Assembly: GCA_034189325.1 (NCBI GenBank)
Contig: JAXHUM010000096.1
Span: forward strand, 1-64,000
From: JAXHUM01 sp034189325
Lineage (GTDB): Bacteria; Desulfobacterota; DSM-4660; Desulfatiglandales; Desulfatiglandaceae
DNA: 64,000 nt
Reading direction: 5' to 3'
Program-made: the position numbers and the translations under genes
Notes under the pieces: generated by a model
Seen by the model: the letters and a program-made list of their open reading frames with translations, nothing else
What the model was told of the DNA's origin: nothing
Database searches by the model: none
Shown here: positions 25,444 to 34,678 of the stretch, one piece after another
Layout: every line of letters begins with the position of its first letter
Numbering within the stretch: position 1 is the first letter of the stretch

Positions 25444-26310
25444 ATGAAAAAGGGCAGCAAAGGACGTGCCTGGTTGTGGGGGCTTCTGATTCTGGTTTTG
25501 GCAGGTGTTCTGTCCTACCTGGTGATCTTAGGGCTGAAAGACACCGTTGTTGAGAGGGAAACTCCCGAAGTTGATCGTGGCGACGCTGCCTCCATTCAGG
25601 AGCCGGTAACTGAAGAAAAGGTTGAAACACCAACACCTTCCATTAAGAAAGAGATCTATATTGCCACCGAAAAAGAAGAAGACGACTGTGATCGGATTGA
25701 GAATAATATTGCAGAGTATTTCCTTTATCTTGATCAAAAGGAGTATATTCGAAATCTGGATCTCGAGGTCAATGTGTATGTCCGGGCCAAGGAAATCTTA
25801 AAAAAGCTGGCAAAGCACCCTCCGATCCCAGCGGGAGAAGGAGCCGATCACAAGATGATTATCGGCAATCTCTATCACTTTTTTCGTGTCCTCAAAGGGA
25901 AGGATATTCGACTGGTCAAGGAGATCTTAAAGAATGAGGAGGAGAACCTCGAAATAAACCTTGAGATGTTTTATAGATGGTTCATACTGGGGGACCGTTG
26001 CCCTGACCCCGAAAATATAAGACCCTCATTTGATGTTCTGTATCAATACGCGGGCTTTCTTATAAACACAACAGGAGGCAGGGCTTATCTCTTCCGTCGT
26101 TCAACGTCCTTTAGGCTACTAATTACTTATTACTGCCTCCTGACTATTCAAGAGGCGGACAAAAGAGGCAAAAACACAGCAGGAATTGACATTATACCCT
26201 TTATCGGGCCTTTAAAAGAGGAGATCAACCACTATCCTGATTTTCAATTTCAGCAGGAATTTGTCTATCGACTGAGCCAGATTGAAGACGACTACTTGAG
26301 TAGAAGATGA
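25444..26310 (+). CDS. single-pass membrane-anchored protein, unknown function
   Basis: 288-residue protein with one N-terminal membrane helix (about residues 10-31), an acidic, proline- and threonine-containing linker (about 36-78), and a helical soluble domain of about 200 residues. The domain has no motif I recognise; aromatic-rich stretches occur near FYRWFILGDRC and LLITYYCLLTIQEA. Topology (short positive N-terminus) predicts the domain outside the cytoplasm. It lies between the fumarase and a sensorless histidine kinase, all on the plus strand, and could be co-transcribed with the kinase, but there is no direct evidence of interaction. Confidence 0.65.
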   Translation: MKKGSKGRAWLWGLLILVLAGVLSYLVILGLKDTVVERETPEVDRGDAASIQEPVTEEKVETPTPSIKKEIYIATEKEEDDCDRIENNIAEYFLYLDQKEYIRNLDLEVNVYVRAKEILKKLAKHPPIPAGEGADHKMIIGNLYHFFRVLKGKDIRLVKEILKNEEENLEINLEMFYRWFILGDRCPDPENIRPSFDVLYQYAGFLINTTGGRAYLFRRSTSFRLLITYYCLLTIQEADKRGKNTAGIDIIPFIGPLKEEINHYPDFQFQQEFVYRLSQIEDDYLSRR

Positions 26311-26402
26311 CCGCTTTTTGCAGATCCGAGTGAATCCTTCAACAGCAATCTTCCCACGTTCGGAAAAGAGAGTTCTTATGGTTGAGAGGGAGTTGACGAA
26401 AC

Positions 26403-27074
26403 ATGCGAGACACAAAGTCTGTTGCCACTGATTATCTCGTTCAGGGAATCGCCCATGAAATTAGAAACCCTGTTACTGCCATCGGCGGTTTCGCTAGGCG
26501 AATCAAGAAGAGATTGAACGGCGAGCCCGAGATAGGGAGATATGTTGATATTATTATACAAGAATCGAAGAGGCTTGAACAGTTGGTGTCGCGCGTCAAC
26601 GAACTCTCCAATATCCTGTCGGCCAAGTTAATTTTGGACGACGTCTCAGGAGTTTTACGTCAGATCATAGAAAGATTCGCACATCGAATCAAAAAGCAGG
26701 GAGTGATCCTTGAAACGGATATTACAGAACGCCTTCCCCTGGCTGAGATTGATTCATCCCAACTGGTTACAGCCTTGTCCAATGTCATTGAAAATTCACT
26801 TGATGCCATGTCTGATGGGGGTTGCATCATGATCAAAGCAAGGCCGGATGGTGATTATATTGTGATCTCCATCGCGGATACCGGTCGCGGCATTTCTCAA
26901 CGGTATGCCGATTCAGTTTGCGATCCCTTTGTCACATCCAAGACCCATGGATCCGGTTTGGGGTTGACAATGGTCCGACAGGTCGCGGAAAACCATAATG
27001 CCAAAATTCTGATCGAAAGTGAGGAAAAAAGGGGGTCGTTGGTGGCCCTTTGCCTTCCGATAAAACAACAGTAG
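26403..27074 (+). CDS. small cytosolic histidine kinase without a sensor domain
   Basis: 223-residue protein consisting almost only of a kinase core. The HisKA H-box is IAHEIRNPVTAIGGFARRIKK, with His near residue 19. The HATPase has the N-box (LSNVIENSLDAM), G1 (IADTGRG), F-box and G2 (GSGLGLTMV). Sensor kinases normally carry an input domain before this core; here only about 15 residues precede the H-box, so it either works with a partner sensor or is an N-terminally reduced gene. The H-box resembles that of the GAF kinase at 56.6 kb (DFKNPAIAIAGFARRLKK), indicating close paralogy. GAGAGGGAG lies about 10 bases before the start. Confidence 0.82.
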   Translation: MRDTKSVATDYLVQGIAHEIRNPVTAIGGFARRIKKRLNGEPEIGRYVDIIIQESKRLEQLVSRVNELSNILSAKLILDDVSGVLRQIIERFAHRIKKQGVILETDITERLPLAEIDSSQLVTALSNVIENSLDAMSDGGCIMIKARPDGDYIVISIADTGRGISQRYADSVCDPFVTSKTHGSGLGLTMVRQVAENHNAKILIESEEKRGSLVALCLPIKQQ

Positions 27075-27426
27075 GCCAAGCTACCGGACAGCGAATGACG
27101 CTCCGCCTAAAAAGGCTGCTACCTGCAGCCTTAGGTCGCCTTGAAAAGTCAGAAATTGACGCCTGTGGCCACAGCCTCCCCATCCTTGTTCCTGAATGAT
27201 CTATGGTGAACATCGCCGAAAGATAGGAGAAATCCTTGGTGAATGATGTCAGCATAAGGGTATGGTTTTATCGTAAGGGAATGCGATTCCGGAACATGTC
27301 CTCGTGTTGTTGAGTGTGCCCTCAAGATAAAGCTTAGCGGTGACAATCGGTTCCTTGAGATGAAAGAGCCCAATGTTACAGGACGCTGGAGTGAAAGTCT
27401 TATGCATCCTCGGCTAGAAGGAGCGT
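27075..27426. other. intergenic stretch between convergent kinase and clpB
   Basis: About 350 bases with no supported gene. A short minus-strand frame at 27,149-27,373 has no recognisable content. Near its left end is a strong hairpin, listed separately. Confidence 0.45.
27107..27136 (-). terminator. rho-independent terminator candidate (minus strand)
   Basis: AAGGCTGC (27,112-27,119) pairs with GCAGCCTT (27,125-27,132) over a five-base loop. Read on the minus strand the stem is followed by a run of five T, the form of an intrinsic terminator for transcripts coming from clpB about 300 bases away. It may also stop plus-strand read-through, with a weaker tail. Confidence 0.45.
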
Positions 27427-30009
27427 TTACTTGAAGACCAACACCCTGTTTTCCTCATCGACCTCCACGTGACTTCCTTCCTTGATGGTCCCGTCTAAAA
27501 TTTTCAGTGCCAACGGGTCCTGGAGCAGGTGTTGGATAGCACGCTTCAGGGGCCGTGCTCCATAGACCGGGTCAAACCCAGATGCGGCAAGCAGACTCTT
27601 TGCCCCGTCTGTGAGTGAGAGAGTGATCTTGTCGGTCTTGAGTCGTTTGGCCAATATGTCCACCTGAAGCCCGACAATTTTCTTTATTCCATCAGAATCA
27701 AGGGAATTGAAGATAACGATATCATCTATCCGGTTCAGAAATTCAGGCCGAAAAGTAGCGCGTAGGGCCTCCAAGACGCGCTTTTCCATCTCCTCATGGG
27801 TCATGTTTCCAGAATCCTGAATCCACTGGCTTCCCACGTTGGACGTCATAATAACGACACTGTTTTTGAAGTCCACGGTCCGCCCCTTACCGTCGGTCAT
27901 TCTTCCGTCATCGAGGACCTGTAACAGGGCATTAAAAACGTCTGGATGGGCCTTTTCGATCTCATCAAAAAGGATCACCGAATAGGGATGCCTCCTTACG
28001 GCCTCAGTGAGATATCCCCCTTCATCATAACCTACGTACCCTGGAGGAGCTCCTATAAGGCGGGCCACAGAATGCTTTTCCATATACTCGGACATATCAA
28101 CGCGAATCATATGCTGCTCGTCGTCAAAAAGGAACTCGGCAAGGGCCCTGGCAAGTTCTGTTTTCCCGACACCTGTGGGACCCATAAAGATAAAGGAACC
28201 CACTGGCCTGTTCGGATCTTGGAGCCCCGAACGTGCCCGGCGCACAGCGTTCGATACGGCGACAATGCCCTTTTCTTGGCCTATCACTCTTGCAGAGAGC
28301 CTTTCTTCCATTTTGAGGAGCTTCTCCCTTTCTCCTTCCATCATTCTCGCCACAGGTATCCCTGTCCACTTGGCAACTACTTCGGCAATGTCCTCACTCT
28401 CGACCTCTTCCTTAAGCATCTGCTGTTCGGTCTGGAGCGCCTCCAGCCTCTTGTTTTCCTCGGCGAGAGCTTTCTCGAGTTCAATAAGGGTCCCATACTT
28501 CAGTTCGGCAGCCCTTGTAAGGTCTCCCTGGCGTTCTGCGATCTGGGCCTCGGACCTGGTTGATTCAAGTTTTTCCTTGATCTCTCCTATCTTCGAAATA
28601 GTCTCTTTCTCCTTTTTCCAGTGGTTGGTCATTTCATCCGTTTGCTGTTTCAGTTCATTGAGTTCGGAGTCGAGCTTTTCGAGTTTCTCTTTCGAGGCCT
28701 GGTCTTTCTCCTTTTTCAAGGCCTCTTTTTCAATCTCCAGCTGAGTGATTTTTCTCTGGATATTATCGATCTCCGCGGGCATGCTGTCTATCTCGATCCT
28801 TAACCTTGACGTTGCCTCATCTACCAGGTCAATAGCCTTGTCCGGGAGAAATCGATCCGTAATATAACGGTGTGAAAGTGTTGCCGCTGCGATCAGGGCG
28901 GAGTCCTTGATCCTCACTCCGTGGTGGACCTCATATTTCTCCTTAAGCCCACGAAGTATTGAAATCGTGTCTTCGACGCTTGGTTCCTCAACAACGACCG
29001 GCTGAAACCGCCTTTCAAAAGCTGCATCTTTTTCTATATATTTCCTATACTCCTTAATGGTTGTCGCACCCACGCATCTCAGTTCACCCCTCGCGAGGGG
29101 GGGTTTGAGCATGTTGGAAGCATCTACCGAACCCTCGGCCGCTCCTGCGCCTACAACTGTATGCATCTCATCAATAAAAAGTATGATCTGCCCCTGAGAA
29201 TCGGTCACCTCCTTGAGGACCGCTTTGAGTCTGTCTTCGAATTCACCCCTGTATTTTGCGCCGGCTATAAGAGATCCCATATCCAAGGCCACCACTCTTT
29301 TATCTTTGAGGGTTTCCGGCACATCCCCCTGGACTATCCTCTGGGCAAGGCCCTCAACAACCGCGGTTTTCCCAACGCCCGGCTCTCCAACCAGAACCGG
29401 GTTATTCTTGGTTCTTCTCGATAAGACCTGTATGATTCTACGGATCTCGTCATCTCGGCCGATGACTGGGTCTAGATCACCCTTTGAGGCGATTTCTGTT
29501 AAGTCCCGACTGAACCGTTCAAGCGCCTGATATTTGTCTTCAGGATTTTGATCGGTGATCCTCTGTCCACCCCGGATATCCACAAGGGCCTTTAGTATGG
29601 CATCCCGCGTAACGCCGGCAGCTCCGAGAAGCCGCGACGTGTTTCCATCTTTTTGATCCGTCATAGCCATAAGGATATGCTCAAGACCAACGAATTGATC
29701 CTTCATCTTTTCTGCTTCAGAAAAGGCCCTATTTAGAACATCTTTGGTCCGAGGTGAGATATAGACTTCCCCCAGACCGGAACCACTGACCTTGGGAATC
29801 TTTTCAATGGCCTCGTTAGTCGATTGGAGGAGTCGGCTTTGATCCGCACCTATCTTACCAAGGAGACCCGGAATCACCCCTTCCTTTTGTTCAAGGATCG
29901 CCTTAATCAGGTGCTCTGGCTCTATTTGTTGATGTCCGAATCTTTCCGCTATTTGCTGAGAAACCTGTACGATTTCTTGCGCTTTCAAAGTGAGTTTGTC
30001 TAACCTCAT
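27427..30009 (-). CDS. clpB: ATP-dependent disaggregase ClpB
   Basis: 860-residue Hsp100 chaperone. Order of parts: N-domain with two Clp repeats (about 1-145); NBD1 with Walker A GEPGVGKTAVVEG; long coiled-coil middle domain rich in KE (about 405-525); NBD2 with Walker A GPTGVGKTELARA, Walker B VILFDEIEKAHPDV, and GARPLKRAIQ near the C-terminus. No ClpP-binding IGF loop was seen, which fits ClpB rather than ClpA or ClpC. With DnaK/GrpE encoded at 34.7-37.3 kb it would rescue aggregated proteins. GGAGG lies before the ATG. Confidence 0.96.
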   Translation of the reverse strand: MRLDKLTLKAQEIVQVSQQIAERFGHQQIEPEHLIKAILEQKEGVIPGLLGKIGADQSRLLQSTNEAIEKIPKVSGSGLGEVYISPRTKDVLNRAFSEAEKMKDQFVGLEHILMAMTDQKDGNTSRLLGAAGVTRDAILKALVDIRGGQRITDQNPEDKYQALERFSRDLTEIASKGDLDPVIGRDDEIRRIIQVLSRRTKNNPVLVGEPGVGKTAVVEGLAQRIVQGDVPETLKDKRVVALDMGSLIAGAKYRGEFEDRLKAVLKEVTDSQGQIILFIDEMHTVVGAGAAEGSVDASNMLKPPLARGELRCVGATTIKEYRKYIEKDAAFERRFQPVVVEEPSVEDTISILRGLKEKYEVHHGVRIKDSALIAAATLSHRYITDRFLPDKAIDLVDEATSRLRIEIDSMPAEIDNIQRKITQLEIEKEALKKEKDQASKEKLEKLDSELNELKQQTDEMTNHWKKEKETISKIGEIKEKLESTRSEAQIAERQGDLTRAAELKYGTLIELEKALAEENKRLEALQTEQQMLKEEVESEDIAEVVAKWTGIPVARMMEGEREKLLKMEERLSARVIGQEKGIVAVSNAVRRARSGLQDPNRPVGSFIFMGPTGVGKTELARALAEFLFDDEQHMIRVDMSEYMEKHSVARLIGAPPGYVGYDEGGYLTEAVRRHPYSVILFDEIEKAHPDVFNALLQVLDDGRMTDGKGRTVDFKNSVVIMTSNVGSQWIQDSGNMTHEEMEKRVLEALRATFRPEFLNRIDDIVIFNSLDSDGIKKIVGLQVDILAKRLKTDKITLSLTDGAKSLLAASGFDPVYGARPLKRAIQHLLQDPLALKILDGTIKEGSHVEVDEENRVLVFK

Positions 30010-30081
30010 TTTTGAATGACCTCCGCTCTCATTGGGAATTATCAGAAACTCAATTTAAAACGATCTTGTTAATTAAAATTA

Positions 30082-30109
30082 AAAATAAGCTCGAATAGCG
30101 GGATGTCAA
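30082..30109 (-). promoter_or_regulatory. candidate clpB promoter
   Basis: On the minus strand a perfect TTGACA (30,109-30,104) is followed after 16 bases by TATTTT (30,087-30,082). This looks like a vegetative promoter about 75 bases before the clpB start. No sigma32-type or CIRCE element was seen. Confidence 0.4.
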
Positions 30110-30239
30110 CGACAGGGAAAGGGGAGGGGCCTGAATCCACTATTAGAGAAAAGGAAGATCCTTCATTGTCCACATTAATATACTGGTCGTTTCGTCCCCG
30201 GATGAAAGAAATGTGGTTACGAAACTGTACCGGTATGAT

Positions 30240-31040
30240 TTAAGAGGTAAAAAAACTTTTCAGTAGAGTGTTTGTTTCGACCGGTTTTTCATAGAAAAAA
30301 TTGTGCCCCGCTCCTTTGATCACTGAAAGTCTTGCATGTGGAATTCCCTCAGCAAGGAGTCTCGAGTTGTCAGGGGGCATCATTTTGTCCTCGCTTCCGG
30401 TTATTACAAGAACCGGGCAGGTGATTTCATCCAATCGTTTTTTGACGTTAAAGAAGCTCAAGGCCTTCATTTGACCGGAGGCCCCATCCGCTGAGGGATA
30501 GTGCTCAAGGCAAGATCGGATGTATTCTTCCACTTTTTCGGGTTCATCTCTGATAAACTGTTTGGTGAAGGTTATACTCACCTTCATCCTGACCGATTCA
30601 TCAGGGGAGATAGAAGGATCGGCTGTCTTGGCAAGGGCCTCCATGACCTCCTTTTCAGGTTGAACCGCATGCTTCCCTCCATGGGAGGTGCAGCCGAGGG
30701 CGGCTTTCTTGACCCTTGTTGGGTAGTCCAAAGCCAGGGTCTGGGCGATCAATCCCCCCATGGAGACCCCAAATATATATGCCGCGTCAATACCCAGGAC
30801 GTTCATGAGACCATCTGTGTCAGCCGCCATATCAGCGATCGTAAATGGTCTGGTCGGAACCGTTGTCTGCCCAACCCCTCGGTTATCAAATGTGATAACT
30901 CTAAAATGGTCTTTAAGCCCTGCGACCTGGAGGTCCCACGATTCCTTAACCATTGTGAATCCTCCGATTAGAATTAACGGCTCACCCGAACCAACGATAT
31001 TGTAGGCAATTTCAATATCTCCAACCTTGATTTTTTTCAT
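30240..31040 (-). CDS. alpha/beta-fold hydrolase
   Basis: 266-residue alpha/beta hydrolase. Features are the oxyanion-region motif LILIGGF, the VITFDNRGVGQT strand-loop, the nucleophile elbow GVSMGG (Ser near 97), the acid in VLVITGSEDKM, and the catalytic His in GAGHNFF near 249. The full Ser-Asp-His triad is present, so it should be active as an esterase, lipase or C-C hydrolase; the substrate is unknown. The start at 31,040 follows AAGGAG. It is monocistronic and precedes clpB on the same strand with 230 bases between. Confidence 0.85.
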   Translation of the reverse strand: MKKIKVGDIEIAYNIVGSGEPLILIGGFTMVKESWDLQVAGLKDHFRVITFDNRGVGQTTVPTRPFTIADMAADTDGLMNVLGIDAAYIFGVSMGGLIAQTLALDYPTRVKKAALGCTSHGGKHAVQPEKEVMEALAKTADPSISPDESVRMKVSITFTKQFIRDEPEKVEEYIRSCLEHYPSADGASGQMKALSFFNVKKRLDEITCPVLVITGSEDKMMPPDNSRLLAEGIPHARLSVIKGAGHNFFYEKPVETNTLLKSFFTS

Positions 31041-31310
31041 GTTTTTCTCCTTATTAAGGGTTATTTCGGGAGAGGATGGTCTCATACATGGCTTATGCCC
31101 GGAACATGGGGATAAATCACTTCAGTTTTACTCGGCCTTCTGATAAGATACTTAGACAAGCGTTTGCCCCTATGGATGTCTTGCGGCTGCCAATCAGAGA
31201 ATGAACATAGGTGAATGAGAGTATAAGGTCAGATTGAAAAATAAAACTAAACAAGAAAACCGTATAGCACTTGCCCCTGTGCTTGTCAATTGCGGTCCCA
31301 GGGTAAAATA

Positions 31311-32693
31311 TTGAATAGACTGTCAACCATCAGACCATTTATGCTGCTGATTGTCGGTTTAACAGCAGGTAGCCTTTCTTTTGGTTCCCCTGCCTTTGCA
31401 GATTTGTCATTATTCGCTGAGATCATAGTAAATTACAATATGGACCATCACAAAAGATCGCTTGCAGATGGATCCTATAGAGGGGAGGAGGGAATACTGA
31501 GACTCAGACCTGATGTTGCGGAGTCATTAGGTCTGAAGCGCTGCACATATGAAGATTACAATAGGGCCCAGGAGCTATTTGGTGAGGCGGATGAGCTATC
31601 TGAAACCCTTATGGATATGATGGAAGCCAAGAAAACAGACTTCTCTATTAAATTTATTGAAAAATTCGCAGAGACTTCTCTTGCTTATAAAACGACCCTG
31701 GAATCGGCAAAAAAGATGCTCCTCATTTACCGATCAAAAATTAAGCCCGACGATGAAAGGCTTGATAGATCTGTCTGTGCCGTGCACCTGGACAGCCTAC
31801 TCGTTGAGGCATTTGGGGAGATGGAATATAATTTGCGAGATGCCCTTGCCTACTTTTACAATAAATGTCAAGGATTGGATAAGAGTAATGGTCCCTTGAC
31901 CCCTGAAAACGTGCCTTTTGTCAATCATGTTTTTAACAGATTTGTAAAGGATGCTTCAGATGAAGATCTCAGATCGTTTGACCTTGACTTGCAAACCAGT
32001 TACCATCTGGAAAACGGAATGAAAGATTGGCTGCTTATAGCAAGAAAAACCGGGTTCGGGTTTTTTTCTTCACTCAACTCTTTGATCGAACAGCAAAAAA
32101 TAGACGATGTAGACCCATTGTTGTTTCTTGCCCTGATGAAAAAGGAGTCCCGATTTGACCCCAATGCGGTATCTTACGCAGGCGCTGTCGGACTCACCCA
32201 AATAATGCCGAAGACTGCAGAGTCTCTCGGCATGAAGAATGTCTTCAGTCCTCCATACTTTGCCGAGGTCAGGTCTTATGTATTGCAGGAAAGGAGACTC
32301 AGAAAACAGGCCCAGTCTCTCGTCGAATCGATAACTGAAGACAATAAGTTGGCACAGGCTCGTCAAGTCATGAAACTCATGGTTGAAGCAAGGAAAAGCG
32401 CCAAGAAGAAGTCTCAACTCCATGAGCGCTACAAGAAGGATCTGTTGAAGAGGGGAACAGATGATCGTCTCGACCCACGAAAGGCCATGGAATTCGGGCT
32501 TAAGTATTTTGTCACCTTAATGAGGAAACAGTCTGGTGATATCAGCCTGTCTCTTGCCTCATATAACGCAGGACCGCATTCCGTGAAGAAACATGGCGGC
32601 ATTCCACCTTATCCTGAAACAGTCTCTTATAGAAACGGCGTTTTGAAATACTACAGGTACTATAGGAACTTCCTGCGCAAAAACAACCACTGA
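31311..32693 (+). CDS. lytic transglycosylase (SLT domain)
   Basis: About 460-residue exported muramidase-like enzyme. The N-terminus is a Sec signal peptide ending near SPAFA. Residues about 30-240 are helical with no motif. The C-terminal half has the Slt/MltC-type domain: ALMKKESRFDPNAVSYAGAVGLTQIMP (catalytic Glu in KKES), then a charged helical insertion of about 90 residues, then SLASYNAGPHSVKK. It cleaves murein glycan strands to 1,6-anhydro ends. There is no ATG at the extreme 5' end: TTG codons at 31,290 and 31,311 are both in frame, and AGGG seven bases before the second favours 31,311; ATG 31,341 would shorten the signal peptide. The insert separating the two SLT motifs is longer than usual. 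Confidence 0.83.
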   Translation: MNRLSTIRPFMLLIVGLTAGSLSFGSPAFADLSLFAEIIVNYNMDHHKRSLADGSYRGEEGILRLRPDVAESLGLKRCTYEDYNRAQELFGEADELSETLMDMMEAKKTDFSIKFIEKFAETSLAYKTTLESAKKMLLIYRSKIKPDDERLDRSVCAVHLDSLLVEAFGEMEYNLRDALAYFYNKCQGLDKSNGPLTPENVPFVNHVFNRFVKDASDEDLRSFDLDLQTSYHLENGMKDWLLIARKTGFGFFSSLNSLIEQQKIDDVDPLLFLALMKKESRFDPNAVSYAGAVGLTQIMPKTAESLGMKNVFSPPYFAEVRSYVLQERRLRKQAQSLVESITEDNKLAQARQVMKLMVEARKSAKKKSQLHERYKKDLLKRGTDDRLDPRKAMEFGLKYFVTLMRKQSGDISLSLASYNAGPHSVKKHGGIPPYPETVSYRNGVLKYYRYYRNFLRKNNH

Positions 32694-32783
32694 AGGTGAT
32701 GTTATCCCAGGCAGTTTTTATCCTGTCTAAGGAACGAACAGCACAAATGAATTGACAGAAAAGTAGACAATCTGGAGAAACAA

Positions 32784-33683
32784 ATGGTTCAAGACATTTT
32801 AACGGAAAGCAATTTTGAGGGCATAAATCTCCTCAGGAGGGGGAAGGTCAGGGATGTTTACGAGATCGATAACAAACTCTTGATTGTCGCAAGTGATCGC
32901 ATATCTGCGTTTGATGTGGTCATGGACGACCCCATCCCGGACAAGGGCAGGATCCTGACAGGCATTTCTCTCTTCTGGTTTAACGAGCTGGACGCCCTGG
33001 TTCAGAACCACTTGATTACAGTCGATCCTGACCAATACCCTGAGGCATGCCGAAAGTATACCGATCAGCTGAAAGGTCGCAGTATGCTCGTGCAAAAGGC
33101 GAAGCCACTCCCTGTGGAGTGCATTGTCAGAGGGTACCTCTCCGGTTCAGGGTGGAATGAATATGTGTCGAGCGGGAAGGTCTGTGGGATTGAGCTCCCA
33201 TCAGGTCTTCGCGAATCAGATAAACTTGCCGAACCGATATTTACGCCTTCGACCAAGGCCGAAAAGGGCCTGCATGATGAAAATATCTCTTTTGAAATGG
33301 CGGTTGATATCCTTGGAAAAGAGACAGCGGAAAAGGTTCGACAAATAAGCCTTGATATATACTCCCATGGGAGAGACCTTGCCTTAAAAAAGGGCATCAT
33401 TATTGCCGACACAAAATTCGAGTTCGGAATTGTGGGAGATGAGTTGATATTAATAGATGAAGTGCTGACCCCCGATTCCTCAAGATTTTGGCCTACCGAC
33501 TATTACAAACCAGGCGGACCGCAGAAGAGTTTTGACAAACAGTTTTTGAGGGATTATCTCCTCGAAATTAAATGGCCCAAGGAACCACCTCCTCCAAAGC
33601 TTCCACAGGATATTATCAGTAAGACAAGGGAGAAATATGTGGAAGCACTTGAACGATTGACAGGACATGGCCTTGACGTGTAG
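32784..33683 (+). CDS. purC: phosphoribosylaminoimidazole-succinocarboxamide synthase
   Basis: 299-residue SAICAR synthetase. Family motifs are LLRRGKVRDVYEID (ATP loop), ASDRISAFDVVM, PIPDKGRILTGIS, VECIVRGYLSGSGW, DTKFEFGI and LIDEVLTPDSSRFW. It condenses CAIR with aspartate using ATP in step 8 of purine biosynthesis. Length is that of the yeast-type long form (about 300) rather than the 240-residue E. coli form. GGAGAAA precedes the ATG. A receiver-like gene follows after nine bases. Confidence 0.96.
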   Translation: MVQDILTESNFEGINLLRRGKVRDVYEIDNKLLIVASDRISAFDVVMDDPIPDKGRILTGISLFWFNELDALVQNHLITVDPDQYPEACRKYTDQLKGRSMLVQKAKPLPVECIVRGYLSGSGWNEYVSSGKVCGIELPSGLRESDKLAEPIFTPSTKAEKGLHDENISFEMAVDILGKETAEKVRQISLDIYSHGRDLALKKGIIIADTKFEFGIVGDELILIDEVLTPDSSRFWPTDYYKPGGPQKSFDKQFLRDYLLEIKWPKEPPPPKLPQDIISKTREKYVEALERLTGHGLDV

Positions 33684-33692
33684 GGACATCCG

Positions 33693-34307
33693 ATGGATCA
33701 GATTATCTGTTTTATCGACGATTCCGGTTTTGAGCATGATCTGGTAAGAAATGAGATTGCCCCGTTCGCTCAGGGATTCCGTTTTATCCAGGCATATACC
33801 TTCCAAGAAGCGCAGCAATTATTAGAGGGGGAAAATCCTGCACTGTTTCTTCTCGATTTGTGGGGAAAGGATGAGGACGTTCCTGATCCTCACCTTCCAC
33901 CCCGGAAGGAGCTTGAAAAAAGAATAACGGATTTCCCTGACCTGGACTATGTTTTTCAAAATCTGGATGACTTTGAAGGGGATCTGTTGAACGAATATCT
34001 TAAAAGGCTTTTTTCCATCGTCGATAGCTGGCGATCTCTGTTCGAGGAGGTCTGCAATAGAGCTGGCCAGAATAGGAAATATGGACTCTCTAACCTAGGT
34101 CTTGTTCGGAAACACTATCCTGGTATACCAGCCGTCTTCTATACCAGGAAGTCCCTAATCAGCGATGCTGTCGCTATGTTTGGCGCAGGGGCCAACGGCC
34201 TTTTTGTTAAGCCGACCGGATCTAATGATATGGAAACAGCTCGATTAACCCGAGAATATGCGCCACAACTCATCACCGGGCTTGCTAGGATAATGAATAC
34301 CCCTTAG
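33693..34307 (+). CDS. receiver-like protein with a central insert
   Basis: 204-residue protein. The N-terminus (ICFIDDSGFEHDLVRNEI) has the acidic pair of a response-regulator receiver, LLDLWGK carries the candidate phospho-Asp (near 56), PAVFYTRKS fits the conserved Thr/Ser strand, and GLFVKPTGS supplies the Lys. Between the phospho-Asp and the Ser/Thr strand lie about 70 additional helical residues, so it is not a standard 120-residue CheY domain. No output domain follows. It may be a divergent or degenerate receiver, or a stand-alone adaptor. It is nine bases after purC, an unlikely functional partner, so co-transcription may be incidental. Confidence 0.65.
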   Translation: MDQIICFIDDSGFEHDLVRNEIAPFAQGFRFIQAYTFQEAQQLLEGENPALFLLDLWGKDEDVPDPHLPPRKELEKRITDFPDLDYVFQNLDDFEGDLLNEYLKRLFSIVDSWRSLFEEVCNRAGQNRKYGLSNLGLVRKHYPGIPAVFYTRKSLISDAVAMFGAGANGLFVKPTGSNDMETARLTREYAPQLITGLARIMNTP

Positions 34308-34678
34308 TCGAACCACTGTCAAACCCTCCCTGTTTGTCGCTATTTCCTTCCAGCCATTATGCACCGGAGGCCCTTGAAGGAGACGAGCCAAAAGCTCTTT
34401 TGACGGGATTACAGGATTGTATCTGGGCATTTACTCAAAAATATGAGAGTAGTCTTTGCATCCGGACTTCTTCTTAAGTTTTTTTTAAGTCTTTACTTAT
34501 AAATAAGTGGCTGAATTTACAGGAATTGGATTGGCTGGTTGCTTTGACATTCTTATTGCAGAAAAAACTTGCCTCAACATGGGTTGACAAAGTTTTCTTC
34601 GATGCTTAACGTTCTGAACAAAAGAAAGGGATAGGACTGATAAATGTTCAATCCTAATCAAAAAATCAGGAGCAGGGC
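34308..34678. other. intergenic region upstream of grpE
   Basis: About 370 bases without a gene. A palindrome (ACTTAT/ATAAGT) lies near 34,494-34,507 and a candidate promoter further right is listed separately. No CIRCE element was found. Confidence 0.45.
34584..34612 (+). promoter_or_regulatory. candidate promoter of grpE-dnaK
   Basis: Perfect TTGACA at 34,584-34,589 and TAACGT at 34,607-34,612 with a 17-base spacer, about 65 bases before the grpE start. The -10 is imperfect. It fits vegetative transcription; heat-shock control is not visible in the sequence. Confidence 0.45.

Noticed and set aside
27149..27373. 74-codon minus-strand open frame downstream of clpB
   Set aside because: No motif, no start context, and a likely terminator lies just beyond; not enough to call a gene.
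34308..34678. Search for a CIRCE (HrcA) element or sigma32 promoter before grpE-dnaK
   Set aside because: No inverted TTAGCACTC/GAGTGCTAA or CTTGAA/CCCAT pair was seen; only a vegetative-type promoter candidate.
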